Origin: Streptomyces mirabilis | GTDB lineage: Bacteria; Actinomycetota; Actinomycetes; Streptomycetales; Streptomycetaceae | NCBI RefSeq assembly: GCF_039503195.1 | Contig: NZ_JBCJKP010000001.1 | Location: 992,001 to 1,056,000 of the forward strand | Direction: 5' to 3' | DNA length: 64,000 bases | Shown here: positions 9,301-18,526 of the stretch, in pieces | How positions within the stretch are numbered: position 1 is the stretch's first letter | Layout of the letters: each line of letters starts with the position of its first letter | Notes under the pieces: model-generated | What the model was told of the DNA's origin: nothing | Seen by the model: only the letters and a program-made list of their open reading frames with translations | Databases searched by the model: none | Translations under genes and position numbers: made by a program

Positions 9301-11882
9301 CGACCGCGTTCACCCTGGACACGGCCGGGAAGGACCGGCTGACGGCCAGGACCCGCAGGCGCACCGCCGGACTGGCGCCGCCGCAGCGGCAGTTCAACGC
9401 GTCGGGCATCGGCGATCTGTCGACCATGGCACCGCGCTCGATCGCGGGCCGGGCGGTCCGGGACTGGACGCTGGTGGAGACCGTCGGAGGCGGCGGACCC
9501 ATCCGGGACCTCGCCTTCGAGCTCCTGTCGCGGGCCGCGAGCCGCAACCGGGAACTGCGGGAGGACCACGCGCTGCAGACGGAGGGCCTCGCGCCACGAC
9601 TGGCGATCGAGGAACGCTTCAGTCCGCAGGCCATCACCTCGGCGCTGCGCCAGGCGGTGTCCTCCGGGTGGGTGGTGAAGAACCTGCAGTACCCCCGCAG
9701 GCTCCACGCGCTCAACGGCGCGATCGGTACCCGGTTCGCCCTCACCAACCCGGAGGTGGTGGCGGAGGGCACCGGGGCGGGTACCGAGACGTTCCTGCTC
9801 GGCGGCCACCAGATGACCGGGCAGGAGGGCAGCGGTACCTCCACGACCGTGCAGGGCGGCGCCCTCGGATCGGAGAACGGCCCCGGCTGGCGGCTGGGCG
9901 AGGGCGTGTCGGCCGGGCGGAGCCTGGGCCGGAGCACGGCGACGGCGACGACGCTGAGCGGCACCGTCGAACGCAACGCCCACACCCCGCGCACCCGGCC
10001 CCTCTACCTGGTCCACTGCGATCTGGTGGTCCGGATGGTCAGCGAGGTCAAGGTCACGGGAGGCGGCCCGTACGTCGCGAAGGGCGAGCGGACGCTGCCC
10101 GCCGCGGCCGCCGTCTGGCTCACCCAGGAACAGTTGGCGGCGGCCGGCCTGCGCGTTCCCGGGGCCGCCGGGCAGACGTCCTCGTCGGGGGAGTCCGCAC
10201 GCCTGGGCACGGAGTCCAAGGGCCCGGAATCCAAGGGCGAAGAGTCCAAGGGCAAGGGGAAGGCCACCCAGGAGCAGACCGAGGCGTCCCGCAGCGGGGA
10301 GTCGTCGAGCACGACCGCCCCGGCGGCGCCCGCCCTCGCCCAGGAGCTGCCGCTCGGCTTCGGCATGATCGAGGAACTGCCCGACTTCGTTCCCCTGCTC
10401 GAGCGGCTGCGCGCCGACGTCGGGCGGCGTGACCGGTCTCTCGCCGACGAACTCCTGCCGAAGCGGCAACTGGCCGATCCGCACGACAACATGCAGCGGC
10501 TGCTGCGCGTCCTGGACCGGGACGGGTCGGCCGGACTGCTCTCCGGGGCCATGGACGGCGGGGTGCCCGTCGAACTCTTCCGCGGGCGCAACACACCGTA
10601 CTGGGCCGTGTTCCGCGTACGCCGCACCCGGCAGGGCACGTCCGAGGGCGAGGCGAAGGACGGCCGCGACATGGAGTACATCACGTCGGCCGCCACGCAG
10701 CGGGCGGACACCCGCGAGACGAGCGACACGCGGACCGTCGAGGGGGTCGTGGCTGGTGCGGGCAAGCCGGAGGGCGGCGGCGGTCCGCTCAAGAGCGTCG
10801 GCGGCTCCGGCGGGCTCGGCGTCGGCGTCAGCGATGTCACGAAGTCGGCCGCCGTGGGGCGCGGTCAGCTCGGCATGAAGACCGTCGCCGAGGCCTCCGC
10901 CCGTTCCGTCAGAATGCGGGTGCCGATCGAGGCGACCCTCGAACTGCACTCGTCCCGTGGGCGGGTGGGCCTCGCCACCCTCGGCGGCCAGTCCCTGGTC
11001 CACCGCATTCTGGTCAAGGACCTCGAGGCACTGTCCCGGCTGCGGCCGGTGCCGCGCGCGGAAGCGGGACAGGCGTTCCTGCGGCAGGACGACGCCGAAG
11101 CGAGCCGACTGGGGCCCTGGCACGGCCGCGGGGTGAGTCTGCCGATGGAGGCGCAGGTCAACGGGTTCCGCGGCGCTCCCGAGATCCGCCGGGTGATCGA
11201 CGACGCGGTGCGGGCGGCGCACGGCGGGGAGCGCTACCGCAAGACGGGCGACGCTGCGGCGTACGCGCAGCGCGAGGCGGTGTCCACCGAGTGGCTGATC
11301 TCCGCCCTGCCTCTGCTCACCGCGGCGGGGGTCGACCTTCCCGTCGTGCACGCCTCCGGCGCGCAGGGGCAGGATCTGCGGACCTCACTGCACGCCCGGC
11401 TGCGCGCCGGACGTGTGCTGGGCGTCGGCGACAAGATGACCTTCGAGACGGTGGCGCAGAGCGCCCTGGACGCGCCCCGGCCCACGGGGACGGACCACCA
11501 GCAGGCGGTGGAGCACAACAAGTCGGTGCGGGGACTGGGCGGCGCCGGTGTGCTCAACGCGGACGAGTTCCGGATGAACCAGCTCCTCGGCAACGTCGAC
11601 CAGGTCGGCGGCGCCACCGACAGCTCGGCCCACGGGTCCGGCTCGATGCCTCTGCACAAGCCCAAGTTCGAGGCGACGCTGGTGCAGTTCACCCTGGACG
11701 TGCGGGTGGTGGCCCGGGTGAGCAACCGGAGCCGCCCCGGCGCCCCCTCCGTCGCCGTGCGGGACTTCACCGTCCCCACTCCGGTCGTCGTGCGGATCCC
11801 GGCGCCCGTGGCCCGCCGTATGCTCCAGGATCCTTCCCACCACACCAGACTCCACGACCCGGACGGCCGCCTCACGTCCTGA
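6318..11882 (+). CDS. Giant repetitive protein with ALQRxAGNAA motif, candidate CIS cargo
   Basis: 1854 aa with no signal peptide and no clear membrane segment. Residues ~57-67 read ALLALQRDAGNAATARAL, the short motif that heads many DUF4157 and other CIS-associated proteins; the DUF4157 gene at 23118-24770 has the same motif. The rest is mostly beta-rich. About six divergent modules recur, each with a Ser/Gly-rich stretch (near residues 340, 581, 872, 1169, 1495 and 1770) followed by basic beta strands such as RRRVRYGVRVQ or LVQFTLDVRVVARV. Helical linkers such as LLSGIERLFAADPRLAGYLP lie between. Lys/Gly-Thr low-complexity runs occur near 287-315 and 1300-1325. No enzymatic toxin domain is recognised at the C-terminus. 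The GTG at 6318 is the first start after an in-frame stop; ATG at 6468 is an alternative. The cargo role is inference from motif and position. Confidence 0.7.
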   Translation: MRRQRQASGGNGRTGDHGRGAVGPDTASAARNGAEVSAPHPAFPATAGPGMTPQALLALQRDAGNAATARALRGRLPAAEGVAGATRAPRPAPSVLPTLEELPESSAATRLPAVLPAIDEAAEESEEGVGNARPRAATATRPRREGTRRPVPRPTGSGPGSSHPPLGLPPYLRELRAAGLSTAYGLTGHEVVSTTLGTVLGRSDGTVAEIREELAGRPETFYGQGRSFAVEGPEGKGWYDVTVTISRDGTDLPETFVSPEAVKAQAAAVEQAKAMAALLAVSEAAMGKGKGKPRADDRDGGTGTGTGTGTEVVPRQAAQDARTAEGATIKVDTQHNTSGVVSHSSGGSSSKGVNFMAFGLAPVVPGVWLGGAVMANAQPFQSSTDSRVQKAMSEPRVLRSDKGSVEMRRRVRYGVRVQPQDEGRGGRAQTFSGSGSLMMRVPTEHLVPVTAEAPARPRPLSTGTARSVRLADSLAPVALDDAAAPHPGGGGLFDTVRSVLHPSLTSRGAPGRARLHDATAATTVLEDLPRLLSGWVIGEDLVSKDGSATGTYRMRADLTALSPTWTTGKTQLRTHQQAQHSVSHTAAKGRGGTFGAGPAAGFGVLGNAAAVRATVMPTAGARKARFTVAEQTVSSRQGAEVRGDKVLYLGTVRFSVEGTGPLSPAMKVRSGARTARHSMDVWVSLRADEARSLGLELPEGVTAGSVIREPGTDADGKKLDRRHGEEARDGAGSSAGQDTERHLPFGAMGSSVAISQLDAAPLLSGIERLFAADPRLAGYLPAFGAGAGTEVSREEGEVQRRNYRELITVLSETNLRVNKDQLLSSGIRVRMRRKSRWHAHDVQIKVVGALRETGYLGETKDWLVRSHSGVTSNSQSGRSSSRSIGGLALGQFRLIPGALSATVRGERTRQSTRRNQAGPATRSDVLTNGGENTSAFGGALRLDVDVTMTTRERTAKRALTPGMPGRDTPDAAHIASTADTEALDLAEQDVRLLTPTAFTLDTAGKDRLTARTRRRTAGLAPPQRQFNASGIGDLSTMAPRSIAGRAVRDWTLVETVGGGGPIRDLAFELLSRAASRNRELREDHALQTEGLAPRLAIEERFSPQAITSALRQAVSSGWVVKNLQYPRRLHALNGAIGTRFALTNPEVVAEGTGAGTETFLLGGHQMTGQEGSGTSTTVQGGALGSENGPGWRLGEGVSAGRSLGRSTATATTLSGTVERNAHTPRTRPLYLVHCDLVVRMVSEVKVTGGGPYVAKGERTLPAAAAVWLTQEQLAAAGLRVPGAAGQTSSSGESARLGTESKGPESKGEESKGKGKATQEQTEASRSGESSSTTAPAAPALAQELPLGFGMIEELPDFVPLLERLRADVGRRDRSLADELLPKRQLADPHDNMQRLLRVLDRDGSAGLLSGAMDGGVPVELFRGRNTPYWAVFRVRRTRQGTSEGEAKDGRDMEYITSAATQRADTRETSDTRTVEGVVAGAGKPEGGGGPLKSVGGSGGLGVGVSDVTKSAAVGRGQLGMKTVAEASARSVRMRVPIEATLELHSSRGRVGLATLGGQSLVHRILVKDLEALSRLRPVPRAEAGQAFLRQDDAEASRLGPWHGRGVSLPMEAQVNGFRGAPEIRRVIDDAVRAAHGGERYRKTGDAAAYAQREAVSTEWLISALPLLTAAGVDLPVVHASGAQGQDLRTSLHARLRAGRVLGVGDKMTFETVAQSALDAPRPTGTDHQQAVEHNKSVRGLGGAGVLNADEFRMNQLLGNVDQVGGATDSSAHGSGSMPLHKPKFEATLVQFTLDVRVVARVSNRSRPGAPSVAVRDFTVPTPVVVRIPAPVARRMLQDPSHHTRLHDPDGRLTS

Positions 11883-11894
11883 TGCGGGGGCGTG

Positions 11895-14728
11895 TCAGCC
11901 GCCCGGCTCCTCCACGGGCTCCGCCGGATCCGCCGGCCGCTCGCCGATGACCGCGGTGAGCTCCGTCCTGCGGCGGATGCCCAGCTTGCGGTAGGAGCTG
12001 GTCAGATGGGTCTCGACGGTGCGCCGGGCCAGGTGCAGGAGTTCGGCTATCTCGGCGTTCGTCCGCCCGTCGGCCGCGAGGGCGGCGATCCGGCGTTCAC
12101 TGCCGGTCAGCGCCTCCCATCCGGTGAGCGCGGTCGCCGAGCCGCGGGAGCGGCCTTCGGGGAGAACCTCCTCGGCCAGCGCCCGCATCCTTACCGCGCC
12201 CAGCCGTTCGGCGTGCTCGGCCGCCTCGCGCAGCGCGTCGCGAGCCCGGCTCCGGTCCCCCGCCGCGACGAGCTGACGCCCCTGTCCGATCAGGGCGGGG
12301 ATCAGCTCGGTCTGCGCGGAGGCGTCCCGCAGGATGCGGACGGCACGGTCGGCGAGTTCCAGACCGCGACGGCCCCCGGTCGCGGTGGCGAGCCCGCGCA
12401 GCGCCCGCCCCACCAGCCGGGGGTGTCCCACACCTGGGCGAGCCGCAGTTCCTCACGGGCCAGCGTGAGGGCCTCCTGCGGACGGCCCAGCGCGCTGCGG
12501 CACTCGGCCGCCGCGGTCCGCCAGGGGGTGACCACGGGGCTCACCACGTCCCGTGCCGTCTGCCGGCGGCCGCATTCCAGGAAGTCGTCCAGCGCGCCGG
12601 CGTGATCCCCCTGCGCGGACCGCAACACGCCCCGCGCGTAGAGGAATCGGTTGAGTTCCCAGGAGTCGTGCGCGTCGCCCAGGGCGAAGCTGTCCGCGAG
12701 GCGGGCCGCCTCTTCGGTGCGGCCCGTCTCGACCAGGGCGATCACGGCGTGTCCGTGCGCGTTGGCCGGGTCGGGCCGGTGCCGGGTGGCTTCGGGGACC
12801 TGCCAGGCCGCCGGTTCGGCGAGCAGATCGGCGTACTGTCCGCGCGTCGCGGCGATGTCCGCCCGTACGTTGAGCAGCGCCAGGTGCATGGGGTGCAACA
12901 GGGACGGGCTCTGCCGGTCCAGTCCCCGGCGTACCAGCCCCTCGGCCTCGGCCAGTTCGTCGGCCCACTGCGCGACGGCGGCGGCCGTACCCAGCAGGAA
13001 GGGTTCGGCGAGCGCGTCGATCGGTTCGTCCAGCAGGGCGTGGATCCGCTTCATCGCCGTGGCTGCGGGGATCAGTCCGGCCGTCGCGTCGTAGCGGACC
13101 AGAAGGGCCCGACCTGCCGTTCCGACCAGGTCCGGCGCCCGCTCGGCGGCACCGTGCAGCCAGCGGTACGCCTCCTGGCGGATGCCCTGGTCGTGGTCCG
13201 ACAGCAGCGCCGAGGCGGTCCCCAGCAGCCGTGTCAGGTCCGGATGGCCGGTCAGTTGCTCGTCCAGGTCGCGCAGGACGTCCATCGCGGCGCGCGCCTT
13301 GCCGCGCCGGGCCAGTACGGTGCCCAGGGCCACGGCCGCCCGTACCCGGTCCTGCGGCATGCCCGGCAGCCGGGTCGCCTCGGTCAGCCGGGGTATCCCG
13401 GCCGAGGAGCGGGCGGCGGCGAACTCCAGGGAACCCAGCTCGGTGAGGACCATGGTCCGGCGGGCGGGCGTCAGCGGTTCGTCCAGCGCACGACGCAGAT
13501 ACGACACGGCGTCGTCGGGCCTGTCGTCCCGCACCGCCACGGACGCGGCGTCCTGCAGCGCCACGGTGGCCCAGGCCGCGCCCACGGCCGGGGTCCGCAG
13601 CAGTTGTCCGGCCACCGCTTCGGCGCGGTCGCCACGGCCCAGCATCACTTCGGCCGCCGTACGGTGGGCCGCCTGCCGCCGGACGGTGGGCCAGCCGCTG
13701 AGCACCGCGTCCCGCAGCAGCGGGTGGGCGAAGCGCGGCCGCCCGTCGGGACCGGGCCGCAGCAGGCCGAGGCGGGTCATGGCGGTCAGCCAGCCGGGTA
13801 CCCGCGCGGGGTCCGCGCCGGCCGTCTCGGCGAGCAGTTCGGTGAACTCCTCCGCGTGGCCCTCCTCCCACACGTCCGCGTCCAGCACCGCGAGGGCGCG
13901 GGCCACCCTCGCCGTCGCCTCTCCGGCGCTGTCCAGCCACCAGGAGACGGCGGCCGGATAGGCACCCGGGTAGAGCGCGGCACAGGTGTCCGGCACGGGC
14001 CTCGGGGGCGCGCCGTCCGGTTCCTGTGCGCGGAGGTCGTCGAGCAGGGCGCGCAGCAGCAGGGGGCTGCTCGCGCCGGCCCGGACGCAGTCGTCCACCC
14101 AGGCGGGCGTGGCGGCGTCGATGTCCGAACGGACCAGCTGCGCCGCCGCGTTCGCGCTCAGCGGGGCGAGGGTGTGGGTGCGCACCAGGGTGGGCGAGAG
14201 CGCGTGCGCCAGGCCGGCGGACGGCGGGTCGATGTCGTACTGGCTGCGCTCGGTCGCCACCAGGAGGACGGGCAGTGCGTCGATCCGCCGGGCGGCGTCG
14301 ACGAGCCAACGGCGCGAGGGTTCGTCGGCGCAGTGGACGTCGTCCACGGCCAGCAGCAGCGGGGCGTCGGCGGCGTGGGAGCGCAGCCGCCTCCACAGGT
14401 GTTCGGCGTACGACCAGTGGTGCGGATTGTCGTCGAAAACGTCCGGAAACAGCTTGGTTCCGGCATCGAGTTCGCCGCCCGATGACAGAAGTTGGAGGAC
14501 CGCCGCGAACTCCCCGGCCTCGCCGTCGGGCGAGCAGCGGGTCCGCAGCACCCGCATGCCACGGGCCGCCGCCCGCTCGGTGACGGCCTCCAGGAGGGCG
14601 GTGCGCCCCGTGCCGGTGGCCCCTTTGAGCAGCACCAGACGGCCGGACCCGGCGCGGGCGCGGTCCGCCTCGGCGGCCACCAGCTCGAGTGCCTCCCGTC
14701 GTTCACGCAGCGCCTCGGTCTCGCCCAT
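11895..14728 (-). pseudogene. LAL-family LuxR regulator (large ATP-binding), frameshifted
   Basis: A large LuxR-type regulator of about 940 aa if repaired. The N-terminus has a P-loop, LKGATGTGRTALLEAV (residues ~36-51), and an AAA/STAND-like NTPase with LLLAVDDVHCADEPSRRWL (Walker B). The middle is a TPR-like helical region. The C-terminus has TGSERRIAALAADGRTNAEI and then RRTVETHLTSSYRKLGI, a LuxR HTH. The NTPase and HTH parts are in different frames: at the five-G run 12419-12423 a single missing base would restore VWDTPRLVGRALRGLATATG. As sequenced, the protein loses its HTH. The ATG at 14728 follows AGGAG. It points away from the CIS regulator at 14885 and could control the CIS locus or the giant gene. 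Confidence 0.8.
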
Positions 14729-14884
14729 CGATGTCTCCTGTCGGGGACGTTTCATGATCCATCTCGTGGTACGTCTCGTGGTCCTCCACGATTGCGCGAG
14801 GCACGCCGAGCACAGAAGTCTGGGACAAGCCCTTCGGCCACTGGCGACACAGGGGCGACCAGCACGTGGATTTGGGAGAAGCGG

Positions 14885-15580
14885 TTGCGCAGTTCATTAC
14901 GGACCACTGACGCAGGCGTGTCACAGCGGCCCGCCGACACCGGTGCGGTGGATTCCGGAAATGGCATACCGGTGGTGGTCCAGGCACCCGACCCGATCTC
15001 CCGGGCCGGGGTGCGCAGCCAGTTGGCGCAGCACCCCGTGATCAACCTCCTCGACAGCGCGGAGGCCGGGCCCGGCACCGTGGCCGTCCTGGTCAACGAG
15101 GGACCTGACGAGACCACGCTGTCCCGGCTGCGCCGACTCGTACGCAGCGACGGGGCGCGTGCCGTGCTGGTGGTGAACGCGATCCGCGAGGCCGAGCTGC
15201 TCGACGTCATCGAGTGCGGTGTCGGCGCCATCGTCTGGCGCCACGAGGCCAGTGCGCACCGGTTGGTACAGGCCGTGCTCGCGGCCGCGCGGGGCGACGG
15301 GGATCTGCCGGCGGATCTGCTGGGACGCCTCATCACTCAGGTGGGATCGCTCCAGCGCACCGCTTCCGGCCAGACCGGTGTTCCACTCTCCGGCCTGCTG
15401 CCACGCGAGATCGATGTGCTGAGGCTCGTCGCCGAGGGGCTGGACACCGGGGAGATAGCGAGCAAGCTCTCCTACTCCGAACGTACCGTCAAGAACGTGA
15501 TGCACGGGCTGACCACCCGGCTCCATCTGCGCAATCGCGCCCACGCCGTGGCCTATGCGCTCAGGGAAGGCTACATCTGA
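14885..15580 (+). CDS. Orphan LuxR/NarL-type regulator of the CIS locus
   Basis: About 231 aa. The receiver-like N-terminal half reads VVVQAPDPISRAGVRSQLAQ and VLVVNAIREAELLDVIECG but lacks the acidic pocket and phospho-Asp of true response regulators, so it is likely phosphorylation-independent. The C-terminal HTH is clear: LLPREIDVLRLVAEGLDTGE, then SYSERTVKNVMHGLTTRLHL. The TTG at 14885 has GGGAG six bases upstream; a GTG at 14918 (220 aa) is the alternative. It sits directly before cis16 in the same direction, with repeated GGGTAC elements in the gap, so it is the natural candidate regulator of the operon. Confidence 0.75.
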   Translation: MRSSLRTTDAGVSQRPADTGAVDSGNGIPVVVQAPDPISRAGVRSQLAQHPVINLLDSAEAGPGTVAVLVNEGPDETTLSRLRRLVRSDGARAVLVVNAIREAELLDVIECGVGAIVWRHEASAHRLVQAVLAAARGDGDLPADLLGRLITQVGSLQRTASGQTGVPLSGLLPREIDVLRLVAEGLDTGEIASKLSYSERTVKNVMHGLTTRLHLRNRAHAVAYALREGYI

Positions 15581-15614
15581 GGCGGGCGATCGTTCGCACG
15601 GGGCCTGTCGAGCG

Positions 15615-15678
15615 GGGTACCGAGCGGATCACAGCAGACGGGTACACAGCGGGTACTCAGCCGGCCCACGGCTGGTAC
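15615..15678. promoter_or_regulatory. Iterated GGGTAC elements upstream of cis16
   Basis: Three direct copies of gggtac followed by nnagc (gggtaccgagc, gggtacacagc and gggtactcagc, starting at 15615, 15640 and 15651), plus a weaker ggtac at 15674. The second and third are 11 bp apart and the fourth is about 22 bp further, so three of the four share a helical face. They lie in the only gap between the LuxR regulator and cis16. Binding by that regulator is inference. Confidence 0.35.
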
Positions 15679-15713
15679 GCGGCGGGACGTGACGGCACGG
15701 CGGGAGCACGACG

Positions 15714-16433
15714 GTGATTCACGAGGTGGACGAGGTCCTCAAAGGGCTGCTCAGGAGCGGTGCGCTGGCCGGTTCCGGTATCGAGGTCGCCTTCGACGCG
15801 CCGAGCCGCGAGTGGGCCGCCCGCCGCAACGCGCCCGCCATCAACGCCTACCTGTACGACATCCGCGAGGACGTACGGCGCCGTGAGCGCGGCGCCATGG
15901 CCGTGCGGGACGAACGCGGCATCGTGCTGCGCCGCCGCCAGCCGCCCCGCTGGTTCCGGCTTTCGTATCTCGTGACGGCCTGGACCAAGCAGCCGCAGGA
16001 CGAACACCGACTGCTGTCCGCGGTGCTGGCGACACTGCTCCCCCACGAGATCCTGCCCCCGCACGCACTGCCCGACGCGCTGGCCGCACTGGGGCTGTCC
16101 GTGCCGCTCTCGGTGGCGAATCTGCACACCGAGTCCCGGTCCCTCGCGGAGATCTGGTCCGCGCTCGGCGGCGAGCTGAAGCCGTCGCTGGATCTGGTGG
16201 TGACCGCGCCGTTCCCGTCGTTCCCGGAGTACGACGCCGGGCCGCCGGTCACGGAGGGCGCCGGCGTGCGCGTACGCGGGATGGACGGAACCCTGGAGGG
16301 CTCGCCCGAACGGCGGCACCGGGCACGGCACTTGGCGTCCACGACCGCGGCCGACACGGCGGCGGGCACGGAACTCCCGGCCGGGGACCACCCGGTCGCG
16401 GAGGATCGAAACGGAGAGAAGCGAGCGAAGTGA
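15714..16433 (+). CDS. cis16: CIS tail terminator, DUF4255/Pvc16-type
   Basis: 239 aa. The N-terminus, IHEVDEVLKGLLRSGAL, followed by INAYLYDIREDVRRRERGAM and WFRLSYLVTAWTKQPQDEH, is the DUF4255 (Pvc16 N-terminal) signature; in PVC/AFP particles this protein caps the distal end of the tube-sheath. HRLLSAVLATLLPHEILPP is the second conserved block. The last ~50 residues are variable and low complexity. The GTG at 15714 is the only sensible start. Its stop overlaps the ATPase start by 4 nt, so the two are cotranscribed. Confidence 0.88.
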   Translation: MIHEVDEVLKGLLRSGALAGSGIEVAFDAPSREWAARRNAPAINAYLYDIREDVRRRERGAMAVRDERGIVLRRRQPPRWFRLSYLVTAWTKQPQDEHRLLSAVLATLLPHEILPPHALPDALAALGLSVPLSVANLHTESRSLAEIWSALGGELKPSLDLVVTAPFPSFPEYDAGPPVTEGAGVRVRGMDGTLEGSPERRHRARHLASTTAADTAAGTELPAGDHPVAEDRNGEKRAK

Positions 16434-18526
16434 CCCCGCACGTCCCGGCGTCGGCCGCCACCGACACCTCGTCGTCCACGGACGACACGTCACCCGCCAC
16501 CGCCTTCGAGGGATCGGCCGACGCGCTCCTGGTCCGGGTGTCCCGACTCCGCGAGCATGTGGCGCTGCTGGTCGAACACCGCAGCGCGACCGATCCCACC
16601 GCCGCCGATCCGCTGCGCGGCCTGTATCTGTCCGAGGACGCGGTACGGCATCTGCTGGAGCCGGCCGGTCAGGACCCCGCCCCCGAGAGCTGGGACTCCG
16701 AGCGGGGTGACCGGCTGGATCTGCTGGCGGGGCGGCTCGGGCTGACCGAGCTGGACGTCCGGATCCTGCTCATCGCGCTGGCCCCGGACCTCGACCGCAC
16801 CTTCGAGCCGCTGTACGGCTACCTCAACGACGACGTCAGCCGCCGCCGGGCCACCACCGGGCTCGCGCTCGACCTGTGCGGACTTCCGGCACACCGTGCC
16901 GAGGCACGGGCCCGGTTCCATCCCTCGGCTCCGCTGGCCGCGCTGGGCCTGGCAGTGGTCGAGGAGCCCGAACGCCCCTTTCTGAGCCGGTCGTTGCGCG
17001 TACCCGACCGGCTGATCGCGCACCTACTGGGCGACGACACCCTGGACGCCGCACTGACCGGTCATGTCCACCGGCTCCGGGCGCCGGTGCGGGGCGAGCA
17101 GTACGACGAGGTCTTCCTGCGCAGGCTCGCCGGGCGGCTGGCGGCCGCCCCGCTCACCGTCTATCTGCGCGAACACCGGGCGGGAGACGGTCTCGCCTGT
17201 GCCGCGGGCGCGCTGCGCGACGCTTCGGGGCAGGAGGCGCTCCACTTCGCTCCGGACAGGACCGCCGGGCAGGAGCCGATCGCCGAGCTGCTCCGCGAGG
17301 CCCGGCTGCGTGACTGCGCGATCGTCGTGTCGCCGCTGCCGGAGGATCCCGCCCCGTTGATGCGGGCGCTGGCGGTGGACGACGTGTCCGTGCTGTTCAC
17401 CGATCCGCGTCCGTACGATCCGCACTGGTGCGACCATCGCGATCCGCTCGTCCTGGACGCGCCCCGGCTGCGCTCCGGAGCGGTGGACGCGTGGGCGGTG
17501 GCGCTCGGCACCGGGGGCGACACCGCGACTTCCGCTCATGTCGCCGCCGTACCGGAACTCGCCCCCGGCTTCGACCTCGCCCCGGTGGTCGCGCCGTACC
17601 GGCTCGGTGGCGACCGGATCCTGCGCGCCGCACGTGCCGCGCAGCGCCTCGCCGTGTTCGAAGGGACCGCGCTGACCCCCGCTCATCTGCGGCTGGCCGC
17701 CAGGCAGCAGTCCGCCTCCGGGCTGGAGCGGCACGCGCGCCGGATCCGTCCGGACGTCGGCTGGGAGGATCTCGTCCTGCCCGACAAACCACTGGTGCAA
17801 CTGCACGAGCTGGCGTTGCGCGCCCGCCACCGTGACCAGGTGCTCGGTGACTGGCGGCTGAGCGCGGGCGGCGGGCGTGGCCGGGGCGTCCTCGGCCTCT
17901 TCGCGGGTGATTCCGGCACCGGCAAGACCCTGTCCGCGGAGGTCGTGGCCGCCGAACTCGGCCTCGACCTCTACGTCGTGCAGCTCTCCTCGATCGTCGA
18001 CAAGTACGTCGGCGAGACGGAGAAGAACCTGGAGCGCATCTTCACGGAGGCGGACCGCACCGACGCCGTGCTCCTCTTCGACGAGGCGGACTCCGTGTTC
18101 GGCAAGCGGTCCGAGGTCAAGGACTCGCACGACAGGTACGCCAACATGGAGAGCTCCTATCTGCTCCAGCGGCTGGAGTCCTTCGACGGCATCGCGCTGC
18201 TCACGACCAATCTGCGCGCCAACATCGACGAGGCGTTCACCCGCCGTCTCGACCTCGTGATCGACTTCCCGTTCCCGGACGCCGACCAGCGGCTGGCCCT
18301 GTGGCAGCACGCCCTGACCCATGTACCGTGCGCCGAGGACACCGATCCGCGGGCCGTCGCCCGTGACTTCGAGCTGGCCGGTGGTTCGATCCGCAGCGCC
18401 GTGGTCACGGCCGCCTACGGCGCCGCCGGCCGCGGTGCGCAGGTCGACACGGCCGACCTCCTGGAGGGCGCGCGCCGCGAGTACCGCAAGGCGGGCCGGC
18501 TGGTGCCGGGCGAGGGCACCTGGTAG
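16430..18526 (+). CDS. cis15: CIS AAA+ ATPase (Cis15/Pvc15-type)
   Basis: 698 aa. The C-terminal AAA+ module has Walker A GDSGTGKTLSAEVVA (residues ~493-507), Walker B LLFDEADSVFGKR (~547-559), sensor-like LLTTNLRANIDEAFTRRLD with the arginine finger, and SIRSAVVTAAYGAAGRG. The long N-terminal region (winged-helix-like, LGLTELDVRILLIALAPDLD) is as in eCIS ATPases of the Pvc15 class, which are part of the locus but not of the particle and are thought to act in assembly or recycling. It starts with GTG overlapping the cis16 stop. The gene is intact up to the insertion sequence that follows. Confidence 0.9.
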   Translation: MTPHVPASAATDTSSSTDDTSPATAFEGSADALLVRVSRLREHVALLVEHRSATDPTAADPLRGLYLSEDAVRHLLEPAGQDPAPESWDSERGDRLDLLAGRLGLTELDVRILLIALAPDLDRTFEPLYGYLNDDVSRRRATTGLALDLCGLPAHRAEARARFHPSAPLAALGLAVVEEPERPFLSRSLRVPDRLIAHLLGDDTLDAALTGHVHRLRAPVRGEQYDEVFLRRLAGRLAAAPLTVYLREHRAGDGLACAAGALRDASGQEALHFAPDRTAGQEPIAELLREARLRDCAIVVSPLPEDPAPLMRALAVDDVSVLFTDPRPYDPHWCDHRDPLVLDAPRLRSGAVDAWAVALGTGGDTATSAHVAAVPELAPGFDLAPVVAPYRLGGDRILRAARAAQRLAVFEGTALTPAHLRLAARQQSASGLERHARRIRPDVGWEDLVLPDKPLVQLHELALRARHRDQVLGDWRLSAGGGRGRGVLGLFAGDSGTGKTLSAEVVAAELGLDLYVVQLSSIVDKYVGETEKNLERIFTEADRTDAVLLFDEADSVFGKRSEVKDSHDRYANMESSYLLQRLESFDGIALLTTNLRANIDEAFTRRLDLVIDFPFPDADQRLALWQHALTHVPCAEDTDPRAVARDFELAGGSIRSAVVTAAYGAAGRGAQVDTADLLEGARREYRKAGRLVPGEGTW

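Noticed and set aside
8958..11351. 797-residue reverse open frame inside the giant gene
   Set aside because: Composition is that of an antisense shadow (Arg/Gly/His runs); the forward frame has the ALQRxAGNAA motif and a consistent repeat structure.
12602..14485. 627-residue forward open frame over the LAL gene
   Set aside because: Shadow of the LAL NTPase/TPR gene; no motifs, Gly/Arg/Gln-rich.
14492..14884. N-terminal extension of the orphan LuxR regulator to 362 residues
   Set aside because: The upstream part of the frame overlaps the LAL gene in antisense and has no protein-like pattern; start set at 14885 or 14918.
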